Shown: in pieces, positions 1 to 9,747 of the stretch
Layout: every line of letters begins with the position of its first letter
Numbering within the stretch: the stretch's first letter is position 1
Source: Paraburkholderia sp. Tr-20389
GTDB lineage: Bacteria > Pseudomonadota > Gammaproteobacteria > Burkholderiales > Burkholderiaceae
Assembly: GCF_017104565.1 (NCBI RefSeq)
Contig: NZ_JAAGPD010000057.1
Coordinates: forward strand, 1-64,000
Length of the DNA stretch: 64,000 nucleotides
Reading direction: 5' to 3'
Notes under the pieces: generated by a model
Seen by the model: the letters and a program-made list of their open reading frames with translations, nothing else
Database searches by the model: none
What the model was told of the DNA's origin: nothing
Translations under genes and position numbers: made by a program

Positions 1-46
1 CGTCGCCCGCGAGGAACCTCGTCAGCGTGATGTTTGCGTGACGCAT
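1..46 (-). CDS. cbbF: Start of class I fructose-1,6-bisphosphatase (partial)
   Basis: Only the first 15 codons are inside the window. The peptide begins MRHANITLTRFLAGD, and the ITLTRFL stretch resembles the amino terminus of class I fructose-bisphosphatases. The enzyme would dephosphorylate fructose 1,6-bisphosphate in the regenerative part of the Calvin cycle. The ATG is preceded by AGGAG at a normal distance and lies 9 bp after the cbbX stop, so it is almost certainly the next gene of the cbb operon. The identification rests on a short peptide plus context. Confidence 0.6.
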   Translation of the reverse strand, partial: MRHANITLTRFLAGD

Positions 47-55
47 GATGCTCTC

Positions 56-1045
56 CTACGAAGTGGGGAATTCTGTCGCGGCGCCCGCTTGCGTGGCGGC
101 GCCGCCTGATTCGGAGAACACGCTGCTTGCGCGGATGTCGGCGGCGCTCAGCAGCGTCAGCGCGGCGGGATCGGCGCTCGCGCCGCCGCCCAGCGCATCC
201 GCGAACAGGCGATTGGCCTGGCGCAGGCGCGCGCGGTCGAGCGCGTTGCGCACCGAGCGCGCGTTCGCGAAGTTCGGCTGACGCAGCCGCCGCGCGAGGT
301 AGTCCTCGAAAGCGCGGCGCGCGTCGGCGTCGAACCGGTAGTGCATCGTTTCGAGCATGCGTTCGGCGATGAACAGCAACTCATCGGCGGCATAGTCGGG
401 AAATGACAGATGGTGCGCAATCCGCGAGCGGAAGCCCGGATTGCTGCGGAAGAACGTGTCCATTTTCGACGCGTAGCCGGCGAGAATCACGACCAGATCG
501 TCGCGCTGGTTCTCCATCGTCTGCAGCAGGATTTCGATCGATTCCTGACCGTAATCGCGCTCGTTTTCCGGGCGATACAGGTAATACGCTTCGTCGATGA
601 ACAGCACGCCGCCCATCGCACGCTTGAGCACTTCGCGCGTTTTCGGCGCGGTGTGGCCGATGTACTGCCCGACGAGATCGTCGCGCGTCACCGAAACAAG
701 ATGATTGCGGCGGATATAACCGAGCCGGAACAGCACGTCCGCCATGCGCATGGCGACCGTCGTCTTGCCCGTGCCGGGGTTGCCGCTGAAGCACATGTGC
801 AGCGTCGGCGCACCGCTCTCGATACCGAGCGCTTCACGCGCGCGTCCGACGAGCAACTGAGCGGCGATTTCACGGATGCGCGTCTTCACGGGCACGAGAC
901 CGACGAGATCATGGTCGAGTTCGTCGAGCACGCCAGCAATGCCGGACTCGCGAAACAGCGCGAGCAGATCGACCTGCTGCGGCGCGTCGGGCGCGGGCTG
1001 TCGCGCGTGCGTGTGCTGCAACGGCTCCGTGATCACGGCATTCAT
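56..1045 (-). CDS. cbbX: RuBisCO activase CbbX (AAA+ ATPase)
   Basis: CbbX is the AAA+ remodelling ATPase that frees red-type RuBisCO from inhibitory sugar phosphates by pulling on the C-terminus of the large subunit. The 329-residue protein has a Walker A motif GNPGTGKTT at residues 88-96 and a Walker B region ending in FIDEAYYL with D151 and E152, both standard for the family. It lies downstream of cbbL and cbbS on the same strand, 55 bp after cbbS, which is the usual place in proteobacterial form IC operons. Family assignment is firm. Confidence 0.96.
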   Translation of the reverse strand: MNAVITEPLQHTHARQPAPDAPQQVDLLALFRESGIAGVLDELDHDLVGLVPVKTRIREIAAQLLVGRAREALGIESGAPTLHMCFSGNPGTGKTTVAMRMADVLFRLGYIRRNHLVSVTRDDLVGQYIGHTAPKTREVLKRAMGGVLFIDEAYYLYRPENERDYGQESIEILLQTMENQRDDLVVILAGYASKMDTFFRSNPGFRSRIAHHLSFPDYAADELLFIAERMLETMHYRFDADARRAFEDYLARRLRQPNFANARSVRNALDRARLRQANRLFADALGGGASADPAALTLLSAADIRASSVFSESGGAATQAGAATEFPTS

Positions 1046-1100
1046 GACGATGTCTCCCTGTTCGTGTTCTGTTGTGCCCGGCTATGCTGGTTCTCGACGG

Positions 1101-1502
1101 CTAGCGCGGCGCGGCGTGCACCGTCGTCAGCGAATAGCGCTGCACGCGCGAGCGGTCGTCCTGACGGCCCAGCACGAGCTTCGGTTCCACCTCGGGCCGG
1201 TTCACGATGAACGAGAGCCGCATCGTTTCGAAGCCGCGCACCGAATCGAATGCGTTCACCTTCACGTAGTGCTGCGGATACGCTTCCCGGCAGCGCGTCA
1301 CTTCCATCATCACGCCCGCTGCGTCGCGCAGATCGAACATCGGCAGTCCCCACATTTCCCAGTACGTGTTGCGCGGATGCGGGTCGTCGGTGAATTCGAC
1401 CGAGCATGCCCAGCCCTGGTCGAGCGCGTACTGGATCTGCAGGCGGATTTCGTCGTCGGTCAACTCGGGCAGAAAGGAAAACGTTCCCTGGGTGATGCGC
1501 AT
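1101..1502 (-). CDS. cbbS: RuBisCO small subunit, form IC
   Basis: This is the small subunit of red-type ribulose-1,5-bisphosphate carboxylase/oxygenase. The 133-residue protein starts [19 protein letters not shown] and has the family-typical [20 protein letters not shown] segment. It carries the C-terminal extension (about residues 105-133) that forms the beta-barrel in red-type enzymes and is absent from green-type small subunits. It follows cbbL by 46 bp on the same strand and precedes cbbX, so the three form one transcription unit. Confidence 0.97.
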   Translation of the reverse strand: MRITQGTFSFLPELTDDEIRLQIQYALDQGWACSVEFTDDPHPRNTYWEMWGLPMFDLRDAAGVMMEVTRCREAYPQHYVKVNAFDSVRGFETMRLSFIVNRPEVEPKLVLGRQDDRSRVQRYSLTTVHAAPR

Positions 1503-1548
1503 GGCTGGCTCCAGAATCTTCGTGAATGACGGTCGAATGGTCGATTGT

Positions 1549-3447
<1,899 letters not shown>

Positions 3448-3522
3448 ATGCAGTGGACTACCCCTGGTTACACCGATATGCGTTTCGGGTTTGAAATCAC
3501 GATGTATATCGCCACGAGGTGA
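3448..3522 (+). CDS. pqqA: PQQ precursor peptide PqqA
   Basis: This 24-residue peptide is the ribosomal precursor of pyrroloquinoline quinone. It begins MQWTTPGYTDMRFGFEIT, and E16 and Y20 are the two conserved residues that PqqE cross-links and that become the PQQ skeleton. An almost ideal AAGGAGG lies 6 bp upstream of the ATG, consistent with high translation. It is unusual in lying about 11.8 kb upstream of pqqB, with a repeat element and the methanofuran/fhc genes in between. A terminator-like hairpin follows directly, so it probably makes its own short transcript. Confidence 0.96.
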   Translation: MQWTTPGYTDMRFGFEITMYIATR

Positions 3523-3527
3523 TAGTC

Positions 3528-3579
3528 GCCGCTCCGCGGCGAGGGTTTTCAGTTTTTTCCCTTCCGCGGAGCGGCTTTT
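3528..3579 (+). terminator. Terminator-like hairpin after pqqA
   Basis: GCCGCTCCGCGG at 3528-3539 can pair with CCGCGGAGCGGC at 3564-3575, with further GGG/CCC pairing inside the loop, and TTTTC follows. It starts 5 bp after the pqqA stop. A strong transcript end or attenuator here would explain excess pqqA message over downstream genes, as reported for several PQQ operons. Confidence 0.65.
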
Positions 3580-3661
3580 CTGGTGTTTTGCGGCGCCGCA
3601 ATATTCGGTGCGGTGTGGTTTTTTTCGCTGCTGGCATCCGCGATTTCATGTCGGTATTCAT

Positions 3662-4271
3662 GCGTTGCCCCTGTGCGGGGCGGCACCTACTTTTCTTTGC
3701 AGCGGCAAAGAAAAGTAGGCAAAAGAAAGCCGCTAACACCGCTAACCCTACTCCTTGCCTGCGGGCCCCCAACCGTTCTTACGCTCCACGCGGCATCGAA
3801 CTAGTCTTGCTCGTTGCCAACGCTCCTGGATTTGCATCACCCGCTTCACACTCCCACGTCATGGACTGCGTTAACAGCACTCCACCGCCGCCCAGGTGGC
3901 AAACTGTGTGTAGGCGATCGCGACGTCAATGCACCACTTCGGACTGGAAAGCGATGCGCTTCGGACTGAAAAGCGGGATCGGTGTCGTAGGAGCGCCGAC
4001 GCATGCGATGCGATCGCCTACACACAGTTTGCCACCTGGGCGGCGGTGACGATTCGCTGCCGTTGGCTGCGCTACGGGTGACTGAGGCGGGTGATGTGCC
4101 TATTCAATGCGCTGGCAACGGGCGGATAATAGTGCGTTGCCGTGCGGAGTGCGGGACCCGTTGGGGGCCCGCAGGCAGGGAGAAGGATTGGCGGTGTTAG
4201 CGGCTTTCTTTTGCCTACTTTTCTTTGCCGCTGCAAAGAAAAGTAGGTGCCGCCCCGCACAGGGGCAACGC
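3662..4271. repeat. Composite inverted-repeat element, copy 1
   Basis: Outer arms of 82 bp at 3662-3743 and 4190-4271 are inverted copies of one another with about one mismatch. Inner arms of 37 bp at 3885-3921 and 4010-4046 are perfect inverted copies. The 88-bp centre contains two near-identical CTTCGGACTG(G/A)AAAGCG units. The same architecture recurs at 57956-58543 in inverted orientation. Open frames within it read through the arms and end in the same short peptide in every copy, which looks like repeat translation rather than a gene. I see no transposase. Confidence 0.85.
3885..4046. repeat. Inner inverted repeat of copy 1
   Basis: The 37-bp arms at 3885-3921 and 4010-4046 contain GGTGGCAAACTGTGTGTAGG and its reverse complement and match perfectly. 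They enclose an 88-bp unique centre. The arms could form a long cruciform or an RNA hairpin if transcribed. Confidence 0.85.
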
Positions 4272-4375
4272 CAGCAAACCAGAAGCAAAACGCGGATGCC
4301 AGCGTAAAAAATGCCAACACAAAAAAGGGCACACCGCAGCAGTGCCCCCAACCCCGTGTAACGGAAACCCCAACG

Positions 4376-4981
4376 ATGATTCACGAAACAATCATCACCA
4401 CATCAAGCCCCGGCGGTACGCCACATATAGCCCCGATGGGCGTGCGCTTCGAACAGGGCCTGGCGATCCTGGCCCCCTTCAAGCCGTCCAGAACGCTGGA
4501 CAACATCCTGGCAACGCGAGCCGCGATCATCAACTTCACGACCGACGTGCGCATATTCGCCGGCTGCGTAACGGGAGCCCAACGCGACTGGCCAACTTGC
4601 GCGGCAACCAAAGTAAGCAGCGTGCGGCTCGCACAAACCCTCGCGCACAGCGAGCTACATCTCGACCACATCACCGACGATCCGCAACGCCCCGTTCTGC
4701 ACATGCGCTGCGTGCACACGGAAACACACGCGCCGTTCGGCGGCTTCAACCGCGCGCAGGCCGCCGTCGTCGAAGGCGCGATCCTCGTGAGCCGGCTCTT
4801 CATGCTGCCCGCCGAGAAAATCGATCACGAAATGGCCTATCTGCAAATCGCCATCGATAAAACAGCAGGCCCCTACGAACGCGTCGCGTGGGACTGGATC
4901 ACGCAAGCCGTCGACCATTTTCGCGCGACAGGCGAAGCGGCCGACAAGGCGCCCGGCACCGACGCCACGCACACGTCCTGA
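4376..4981 (+). CDS. DUF447 family protein
   Basis: The 201-residue protein starts MIHETIITTSSPGGTPHIAPMG, typical of the DUF447 family. Those proteins have a split-barrel, flavin-binding-like fold and occur in methanogens and in bacteria with tetrahydromethanopterin (H4MPT)-linked formaldehyde oxidation. Its biochemical role is not established to my knowledge. The ATG at 4376 is chosen because the longer frame to 4247 runs into the repeat element and does not match the family. mfnB follows 24 bp downstream, so the two are probably co-transcribed. A role in making or reducing a methanofuran/H4MPT-type cofactor is inference from context. Confidence 0.85.
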   Translation: MIHETIITTSSPGGTPHIAPMGVRFEQGLAILAPFKPSRTLDNILATRAAIINFTTDVRIFAGCVTGAQRDWPTCAATKVSSVRLAQTLAHSELHLDHITDDPQRPVLHMRCVHTETHAPFGGFNRAQAAVVEGAILVSRLFMLPAEKIDHEMAYLQIAIDKTAGPYERVAWDWITQAVDHFRATGEAADKAPGTDATHTS

Positions 4982-5005
4982 GCCCTTGCCTCCACGGAGC
5001 ATTCG

Positions 5006-5704
5006 ATGACCGCATTGCTCGCAAGCGTCCGTTCCGCCGAAGAAGCGCTCGACGCCGCCGGCGCCGGCGCCGACCTGATCGATCTGAAGGAACCGCGCAA
5101 AGGTGCGCTGGGCGGCGTGTCGCTCGACAACATCTGGCGCATCGCGCGCACGCTGCGCTCGCGGCATCCCGTCAAACCCATCAGCGCGACGATCGGCGAT
5201 CTGCCGCCCGACGCCATCGACACCATCGCGGCACGCGCAACGGAAGTCGGCGAGACAGGCGTGGATTTCGTGAAAGTCGGCGTCGTGCCGGGCCCGCATG
5301 CGCGCGCGTGCCTCACGCGCATCGCCGGCTTGCAGGCCGCCGTGCTGCCCGTTCTGCTGTGCGACGACGGCGTCGACGCGGCGCTCGTCCAGCATGCCGT
5401 GTCGCTCAGATTCGTCGGCATCGTGTTCGACACGGCAGGCAAGACGGGACGCACGCTGTTCGACTGCATCGACGGCCAGACGCTCGCGCGCTACATCGCG
5501 ACGATCCGCGCGTCGGGTGCGATGGCGTGCATCGCGGGCTCGCTCGGCTGGACGCAACTCGACGGCATCCGTGCGCTCGCCCCCGACGTCGCCGGCTTTC
5601 GCACCGCGCTATGCGAACACGGCCGCACCTCGCGGCTCGATCCGCGCCGCGTTACGCAATGGGCGGACGCGCTCCATCACGCGGCGCCGGGCGCGGCCGC
5701 ATGA
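5006..5704 (+). CDS. mfnB: (5-formylfuran-3-yl)methyl phosphate synthase MfnB
   Basis: MfnB condenses two glyceraldehyde 3-phosphate molecules into the furan precursor of methanofuran. The 232-residue TIM-barrel protein begins MTALLASVRSAEEALDAAGA and has the signature GADLIDLKEPRKGALG with the active-site lysine at K28, plus a FVKVGV strand. Bacterial homologues (formerly DUF556) lie in H4MPT gene clusters of methylotrophs. It is preceded by the DUF447 gene and convergent with mfnE, whose stop is 33 bp away. Confidence 0.92.
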   Translation: MTALLASVRSAEEALDAAGAGADLIDLKEPRKGALGGVSLDNIWRIARTLRSRHPVKPISATIGDLPPDAIDTIAARATEVGETGVDFVKVGVVPGPHARACLTRIAGLQAAVLPVLLCDDGVDAALVQHAVSLRFVGIVFDTAGKTGRTLFDCIDGQTLARYIATIRASGAMACIAGSLGWTQLDGIRALAPDVAGFRTALCEHGRTSRLDPRRVTQWADALHHAAPGAAA

Positions 5705-5737
5705 AGACCTAAAGCCCTTTATGCAGTCCAGCCGCGC

Positions 5738-6328
5738 TCACACGGCCGATGCATTCAACAAACGCTCCCGCACCAGCGCGACATCCGTCTTGCTGAACAG
5801 CTCCACTTCGTAATTGGCCTCCTTCACGTAGTGGACGAAACTCTCGTCCACGATCCCGCTCGACGCGAGCGTCACGAGCGGCACGTTCGCGCCGACAGGG
5901 CACGACTTCACGACCATCAACCGCTCGGCATTCAGCGACGTCGACAGCCACGCGGCCAGACTGTCGGACGTCGTGTCCCAGTTGGTCATCGAGTCGGGCG
6001 TGACGCGCATCAGGCACACGGGCATCCACACGGCGACCTTGCCCTTGCGCAACGCGCGCCGGATCAGGTCTTCGTTGGTCGCGAGCACGAGGTCGGGCAG
6101 CACGGCCTGCATCATTAGCGCGTACTGCGTCATCGCGAGCAGACACATGTTGTGGGCCGCGAGATCGTCGAATTGCCATTCCCGTTGATACGCCCGCACG
6201 CTGTCCGCAAAATCGCCGCCGCCCGGCACGATCACCACGCGCCCGCCGCCGACTTCCCACAGCTGCGTGAGCCAGTCCCGCAGCGACGGGTCGTGACTCA
6301 GGCTGCCCCCGATCTTCACCACCCACAT
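5738..6328 (-). CDS. mfnE: Amino-acid-kinase-fold protein, probable MfnE
   Basis: The 196-residue protein opens with MWVVKIGGSL and continues with VVIVPGGGDFAD, the two glycine-rich nucleotide-binding motifs of the amino acid kinase family. In methanofuran biosynthesis MfnE phosphorylates [5-(aminomethyl)furan-3-yl]methyl phosphate to the pyrophosphate used for coupling to tyramine-glutamate. The assignment follows from fold, short length and the neighbouring mfnB, mfnF and mfnD. A GAGGT ribosome binding site lies 7-8 bp before the ATG. A 179-bp gap separates it from mfnF upstream, and I see nothing recognisable in that gap. Confidence 0.85.
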   Translation of the reverse strand: MWVVKIGGSLSHDPSLRDWLTQLWEVGGGRVVIVPGGGDFADSVRAYQREWQFDDLAAHNMCLLAMTQYALMMQAVLPDLVLATNEDLIRRALRKGKVAVWMPVCLMRVTPDSMTNWDTTSDSLAAWLSTSLNAERLMVVKSCPVGANVPLVTLASSGIVDESFVHYVKEANYEVELFSKTDVALVRERLLNASAV

Positions 6329-6507
6329 GTCGATTACCTCGCTTTCGTTCGACGACGCGGCCGTGCCGCGCCAGCCATTGCCCCGGCTTCTGCGGCTTCG
6401 TCACGCATCGTGTGCGACGCCTGACGCCATCGCGAGTCTGCACGGTCGATAGCGCGCGCGTCGATGGTCCTGCGTCGCGTGCATTCGCGGCCTCGCTGCA
6501 CGCCCGC

Positions 6508-7590
6508 TCAAGCCGCCCGCTGTTGTTGTTGCCCCCGCCCCATCATCAACCATGCGACGGCCACGCTGGGCGCGCACGTCGCGATCCATTCGGCGGCATC
6601 GCGCGGCGCGTCCGCCGCCGTCTGCACGAACGTGCCGAAGTCGACGTAGTCGCGCGCGTGCGCCTCAGCCAGCGCCGCCGCCAGAAACCGTCCGCAGCCC
6701 GCGCCCACGACGGGCGCGCCCGCCAGCGACGGATGCGCTGCCCATACCTGCTCGACGCTCGCAGCGATCGCGCGCAATTGCGCGTTGCGCCATGCGTGAG
6801 CGAACGCACGCCATTCGTCTTCCGTCGCGTCAGCGGCATCGCGGCCGATCGTCCTCGCGAGCCTCGCGCAGCTTGCCGCGACCGTCTTCGGGCCGTTGTC
6901 GGCGCTCGGGTGCTGGTCGTGCGGCGCCCACAGCTCGCCCGTCACGCGATAAATATCGGCGCTCGTCGCGAACCATTCGTTCATCACGCTCGCCGTTTCG
7001 TCGCGAAACACGATCCGATGCGCGATGCCGCACAACGGCGTGCGTACGACGCCGTGATACGCGAGTTCGCCCGTCACGAGCCGCGACGCATCGCTGTCGC
7101 CACGCGCCGCGACGCGCGCGTCGACGATGGGCACGATATCCGTCGTTGTGCTGCCGATATCGATCAGCACGCAATCGCGCATGCGCGCGGCGACTAGCTG
7201 CGCCGTCGCGAGCCAGTTCGCCGACGCCACCGCGCGCCATTGCGCGACGCTCTGCGCGGCATCGAGCCAGCCGGACGCGCCCGCGAAAAACGCGGTATCC
7301 GCGCCGAGCCGTCCGGCGAGCACATCGACGAGCGCCTGCACGCCGTGCTCGCGATCCGCGAACAGATCGACCATTTCGCCCGTCATCGTGATCGCGTGAC
7401 GCGAACGCACATCGCAGGCATCGGGCCAGCGCGTGCACGCGGCGTCGATTGCGCGATGCAGATGGTCGAGTCCCTGCCACAACGGACACGCCCATTGCGC
7501 GATATCGTCGACGACGCCCGCTGCATCCACCCGCGACACCTTCACATGCGCGCCGCCGACGTCCCAGCCGAACACCGCGGGCGCGCTCAT
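6508..7590 (-). CDS. mfnF: Hydantoinase/oxoprolinase-family protein, probable MfnF
   Basis: The 360-residue protein has an actin/ASKHA-like start, FGWDVGGAHVKV, a second phosphate motif DIGSTTTDIVPI and a late GAGCGRFLA segment. MfnF joins the activated furan unit to the tyramine-glutamate moiety to give the methanofuran core. I start at the ATG at 7590, which overlaps the mfnD stop as ATGA. An in-frame start 15 bp upstream would lie inside mfnD. The overlap implies translational coupling in a mfnD-mfnF-mfnE unit. Confidence 0.86.
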   Translation of the reverse strand: MSAPAVFGWDVGGAHVKVSRVDAAGVVDDIAQWACPLWQGLDHLHRAIDAACTRWPDACDVRSRHAITMTGEMVDLFADREHGVQALVDVLAGRLGADTAFFAGASGWLDAAQSVAQWRAVASANWLATAQLVAARMRDCVLIDIGSTTTDIVPIVDARVAARGDSDASRLVTGELAYHGVVRTPLCGIAHRIVFRDETASVMNEWFATSADIYRVTGELWAPHDQHPSADNGPKTVAASCARLARTIGRDAADATEDEWRAFAHAWRNAQLRAIAASVEQVWAAHPSLAGAPVVGAGCGRFLAAALAEAHARDYVDFGTFVQTAADAPRDAAEWIATCAPSVAVAWLMMGRGQQQQRAA

Positions 7591-8660
7591 GATGCCGTTC
7601 CGCATGCAGACAATCTCGCGTGCGCGGAGCCGCCGTCGGAAGCAGCTTCATGCGCTCGCGGCGAAACCTGCAGACCGTGCGCCGCGAGCACATCCACAGC
7701 CAGATTGCGGCCGAGCCTCGCGGACAGGCCTGCATAGGCGACCGTCGCACGCGGATTCACTTCGATCACGACGGGACCGCGCTCAGGATTCCACACGACA
7801 TCGATGCCGACAAAACCGCGCAAGCCCGGCAACGACGCCGCGACCTGCCGCGCCAGCGCATCGAGGGTACGGCCTTGCGCGCTATCGCGAGCGATGCGGT
7901 CGATATCCACGCCCTCGAAGCCGACGACCCGGCCCGCATGGCCCGTCGCGGGGGCGGCCACCTCGATCCTCTGCCGGTTGATGCTGACGAGCGTCGCGCC
8001 CGCGTCATTGCAGATCAGCGACAGGCTCAGCGGCTCGCCTTCCACCCACGCCTGCAGCACGGTTTCGCGCTGCGCCGAGCAACGCGCAGCGTATTCGGCG
8101 CGGGCGGCGCCGGCATCGTCGAAGACGAAGGTATCGAGACCGCCCGCGCCGTCGTCCGGCTTGACGACCCAGCGCCCCTGCGTATGCGTGCCGTTGCCCG
8201 GCTCGATCTGCGCGGGTTCGAGCGCGGGTGTCACGTCGATGCCGCGCGCGGCGAGCCGCGCCGCCGTCGCGCGCTTGCTCGATGCGAGCGCGATCGCCTC
8301 TTTCGTGCAGCCGATCCAGCGCGCCGGGCCCACGGCATCGGCGAGATCGAGCATCAGGCCGTCGCACTCGGGCGCGACGATCCACGCAAAATCGTGTTCG
8401 CGCGAAGCCCGCGACACGAATTCCAGCATCGACTCCCCCGGCTTCGCGCGGCCATGCGGCACGTCTTGCGCGACCTGCTCGAAGCGCGAACTCGCGAAAC
8501 TCACCTGCACGCCGTCGAGCTGCCGCAGATCGCCGACGATCGCGTCGCGCATCACACGCCCTTCCACCACGAGTGCGCTCAGATCGGCGAGACTGCTGCT
8601 GCCGGCCAGTTGCGCGTCGATGCCACCGCCGGTGAGATACTCATAAACCCAGAGCTTCAT
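7587..8660 (-). CDS. mfnD: ATP-grasp ligase, probable tyramine-glutamate ligase MfnD
   Basis: The 357-residue protein begins MKLWVYEYLTGGG and has an ATP-grasp core, including WVVKPDDGAGG and the metal-binding VVIEVNPRATVAYAGL near the C-terminus. MfnD attaches glutamate to tyramine in methanofuran synthesis; homologues lie in the H4MPT clusters of Methylobacterium and Burkholderia. The ATG at 8660 matches the family start, while a codon 18 bp upstream would overlap the divergent gene. Its start is only 16 bp from that of the HisA-like gene on the other strand. Confidence 0.87.
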   Translation of the reverse strand: MKLWVYEYLTGGGIDAQLAGSSSLADLSALVVEGRVMRDAIVGDLRQLDGVQVSFASSRFEQVAQDVPHGRAKPGESMLEFVSRASREHDFAWIVAPECDGLMLDLADAVGPARWIGCTKEAIALASSKRATAARLAARGIDVTPALEPAQIEPGNGTHTQGRWVVKPDDGAGGLDTFVFDDAGAARAEYAARCSAQRETVLQAWVEGEPLSLSLICNDAGATLVSINRQRIEVAAPATGHAGRVVGFEGVDIDRIARDSAQGRTLDALARQVAASLPGLRGFVGIDVVWNPERGPVVIEVNPRATVAYAGLSARLGRNLAVDVLAAHGLQVSPRAHEAASDGGSAHARLSACGTAS

Positions 8661-8676
8661 CAAGGAACGTCTCCGC

Positions 8677-9456
8677 ATGCAGGTGATCCCGGTTCTCGAT
8701 CTGCTCGACGGTCACGCGGTGCGCGCCATACGCGGCGACCGCGCGAACTATCGGCCCATCCAGTCTTCGTTGTGCGCGACGAGCGAACCGCTCGACGTCG
8801 CCCGCGCGCTCATTGCCGCAACGGCAGCCTCCGCGCTGTACGTCGCCGACCTGGGCGCGATCATGTCGTGCGACGCCGACCCGTCGACGCTTGCCGCGCT
8901 GGCTGCGTCGTCAGATCGCGCGCGACCGTTCGAAATCTGGCTCGACGCAGGCTTCGCCGATTTCCCGTCGATGCTCGCGCATCTCGAACGCATCGCCTCC
9001 GCCGACAACGCCGCGCCGAAGCAAGCCGCGTCGAACGCGCGCATCGTGCCCGTGTTCGGCTCCGAGTCGCTTCATTCGCTCGACGCGTTGCGCGAAGCCG
9101 AAGCAGCCGGCTACACGCCCATCCTGTCGCTCGACCATCGCCACGGTCAGCTGATCGCCGCACCCGACCTCGCCGATGCGCTGCGCTCGCCCGCATCGTG
9201 GCCGTCGCGGGTGATCGTGATGACGCTCGATCAGGTCGGCGCCGATGCCGGCCCCGATCTCGACACGTTCGGCCACGTCCACGCCCAGGCGGGCCAGCGC
9301 ATGACGATCGGCGCAGGCGGCATCCGTCATCGCGGCGATCTCGATGCCGCGGCACGCAGCGGCGCACATGCGTGGCTCGTCGCATCGGCGCTTCACGACG
9401 GCAGACTCGGACCCGCACAAGCAAAGCACGCGACACGCTCCGACACTACGGCGTGA
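8677..9456 (+). CDS. HisA/HisF-related TIM-barrel protein of H4MPT clusters
   Basis: The 259-residue protein begins MQVIPVLDLLDGHAVRAIRG, the phosphate-binding entry of the HisA/HisF fold, and has IGAGGIRHRGDL near the end. It matches the HisA-like proteins seen in methanogens and in bacterial H4MPT clusters rather than true HisA of histidine synthesis. Context and the poorly conserved middle part support this. The substrate is unknown; a role in methanofuran or methanopterin synthesis is inference. It has no obvious ribosome binding site. Its promoter must overlap mfnD, because the two starts are only 16 bp apart. Confidence 0.8.
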   Translation: MQVIPVLDLLDGHAVRAIRGDRANYRPIQSSLCATSEPLDVARALIAATAASALYVADLGAIMSCDADPSTLAALAASSDRARPFEIWLDAGFADFPSMLAHLERIASADNAAPKQAASNARIVPVFGSESLHSLDALREAEAAGYTPILSLDHRHGQLIAAPDLADALRSPASWPSRVIVMTLDQVGADAGPDLDTFGHVHAQAGQRMTIGAGGIRHRGDLDAAARSGAHAWLVASALHDGRLGPAQAKHATRSDTTA

Positions 9457-9747
9457 TCCGCGAAACAATATCCATGCCACGCGGTCCGCGTTGCAGCAAC
9501 GGCGCGGCTCCCATGCTCACTGGGCAGCGCACTGTCCTCAAGTGACACACTGTTGCAGCGCGGAGCACATACTGTGCTGCGCGCTGCCTGTCGCACGGTT
9601 CGCCGTGATCAGGCGTTCGATGTGTCCACGTTCGGCACAACGTGGCATCGGTCGGAGTCTTCTCCTCGAAATACATGAAGCGGCGACCACGCCAGCTTCC
9701 CGCAAGCAGCGGGCAATATCGGCACGGACCTTGCTGGACGGGTTCTC

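Noticed and set aside
3497-4332. Multiple small frames in the composite repeat ending in the same short peptide
   Set aside because: The same peptides appear from each arm of both copies, as expected of repeat sequence read in several frames; no start signals or domains are visible.
7620-9545. Plus-strand open frame of 641 codons across mfnD
   Set aside because: It is antisense to the ATP-grasp gene and then runs in another frame of the HisA-like gene, with biased Arg/His/Ala composition.
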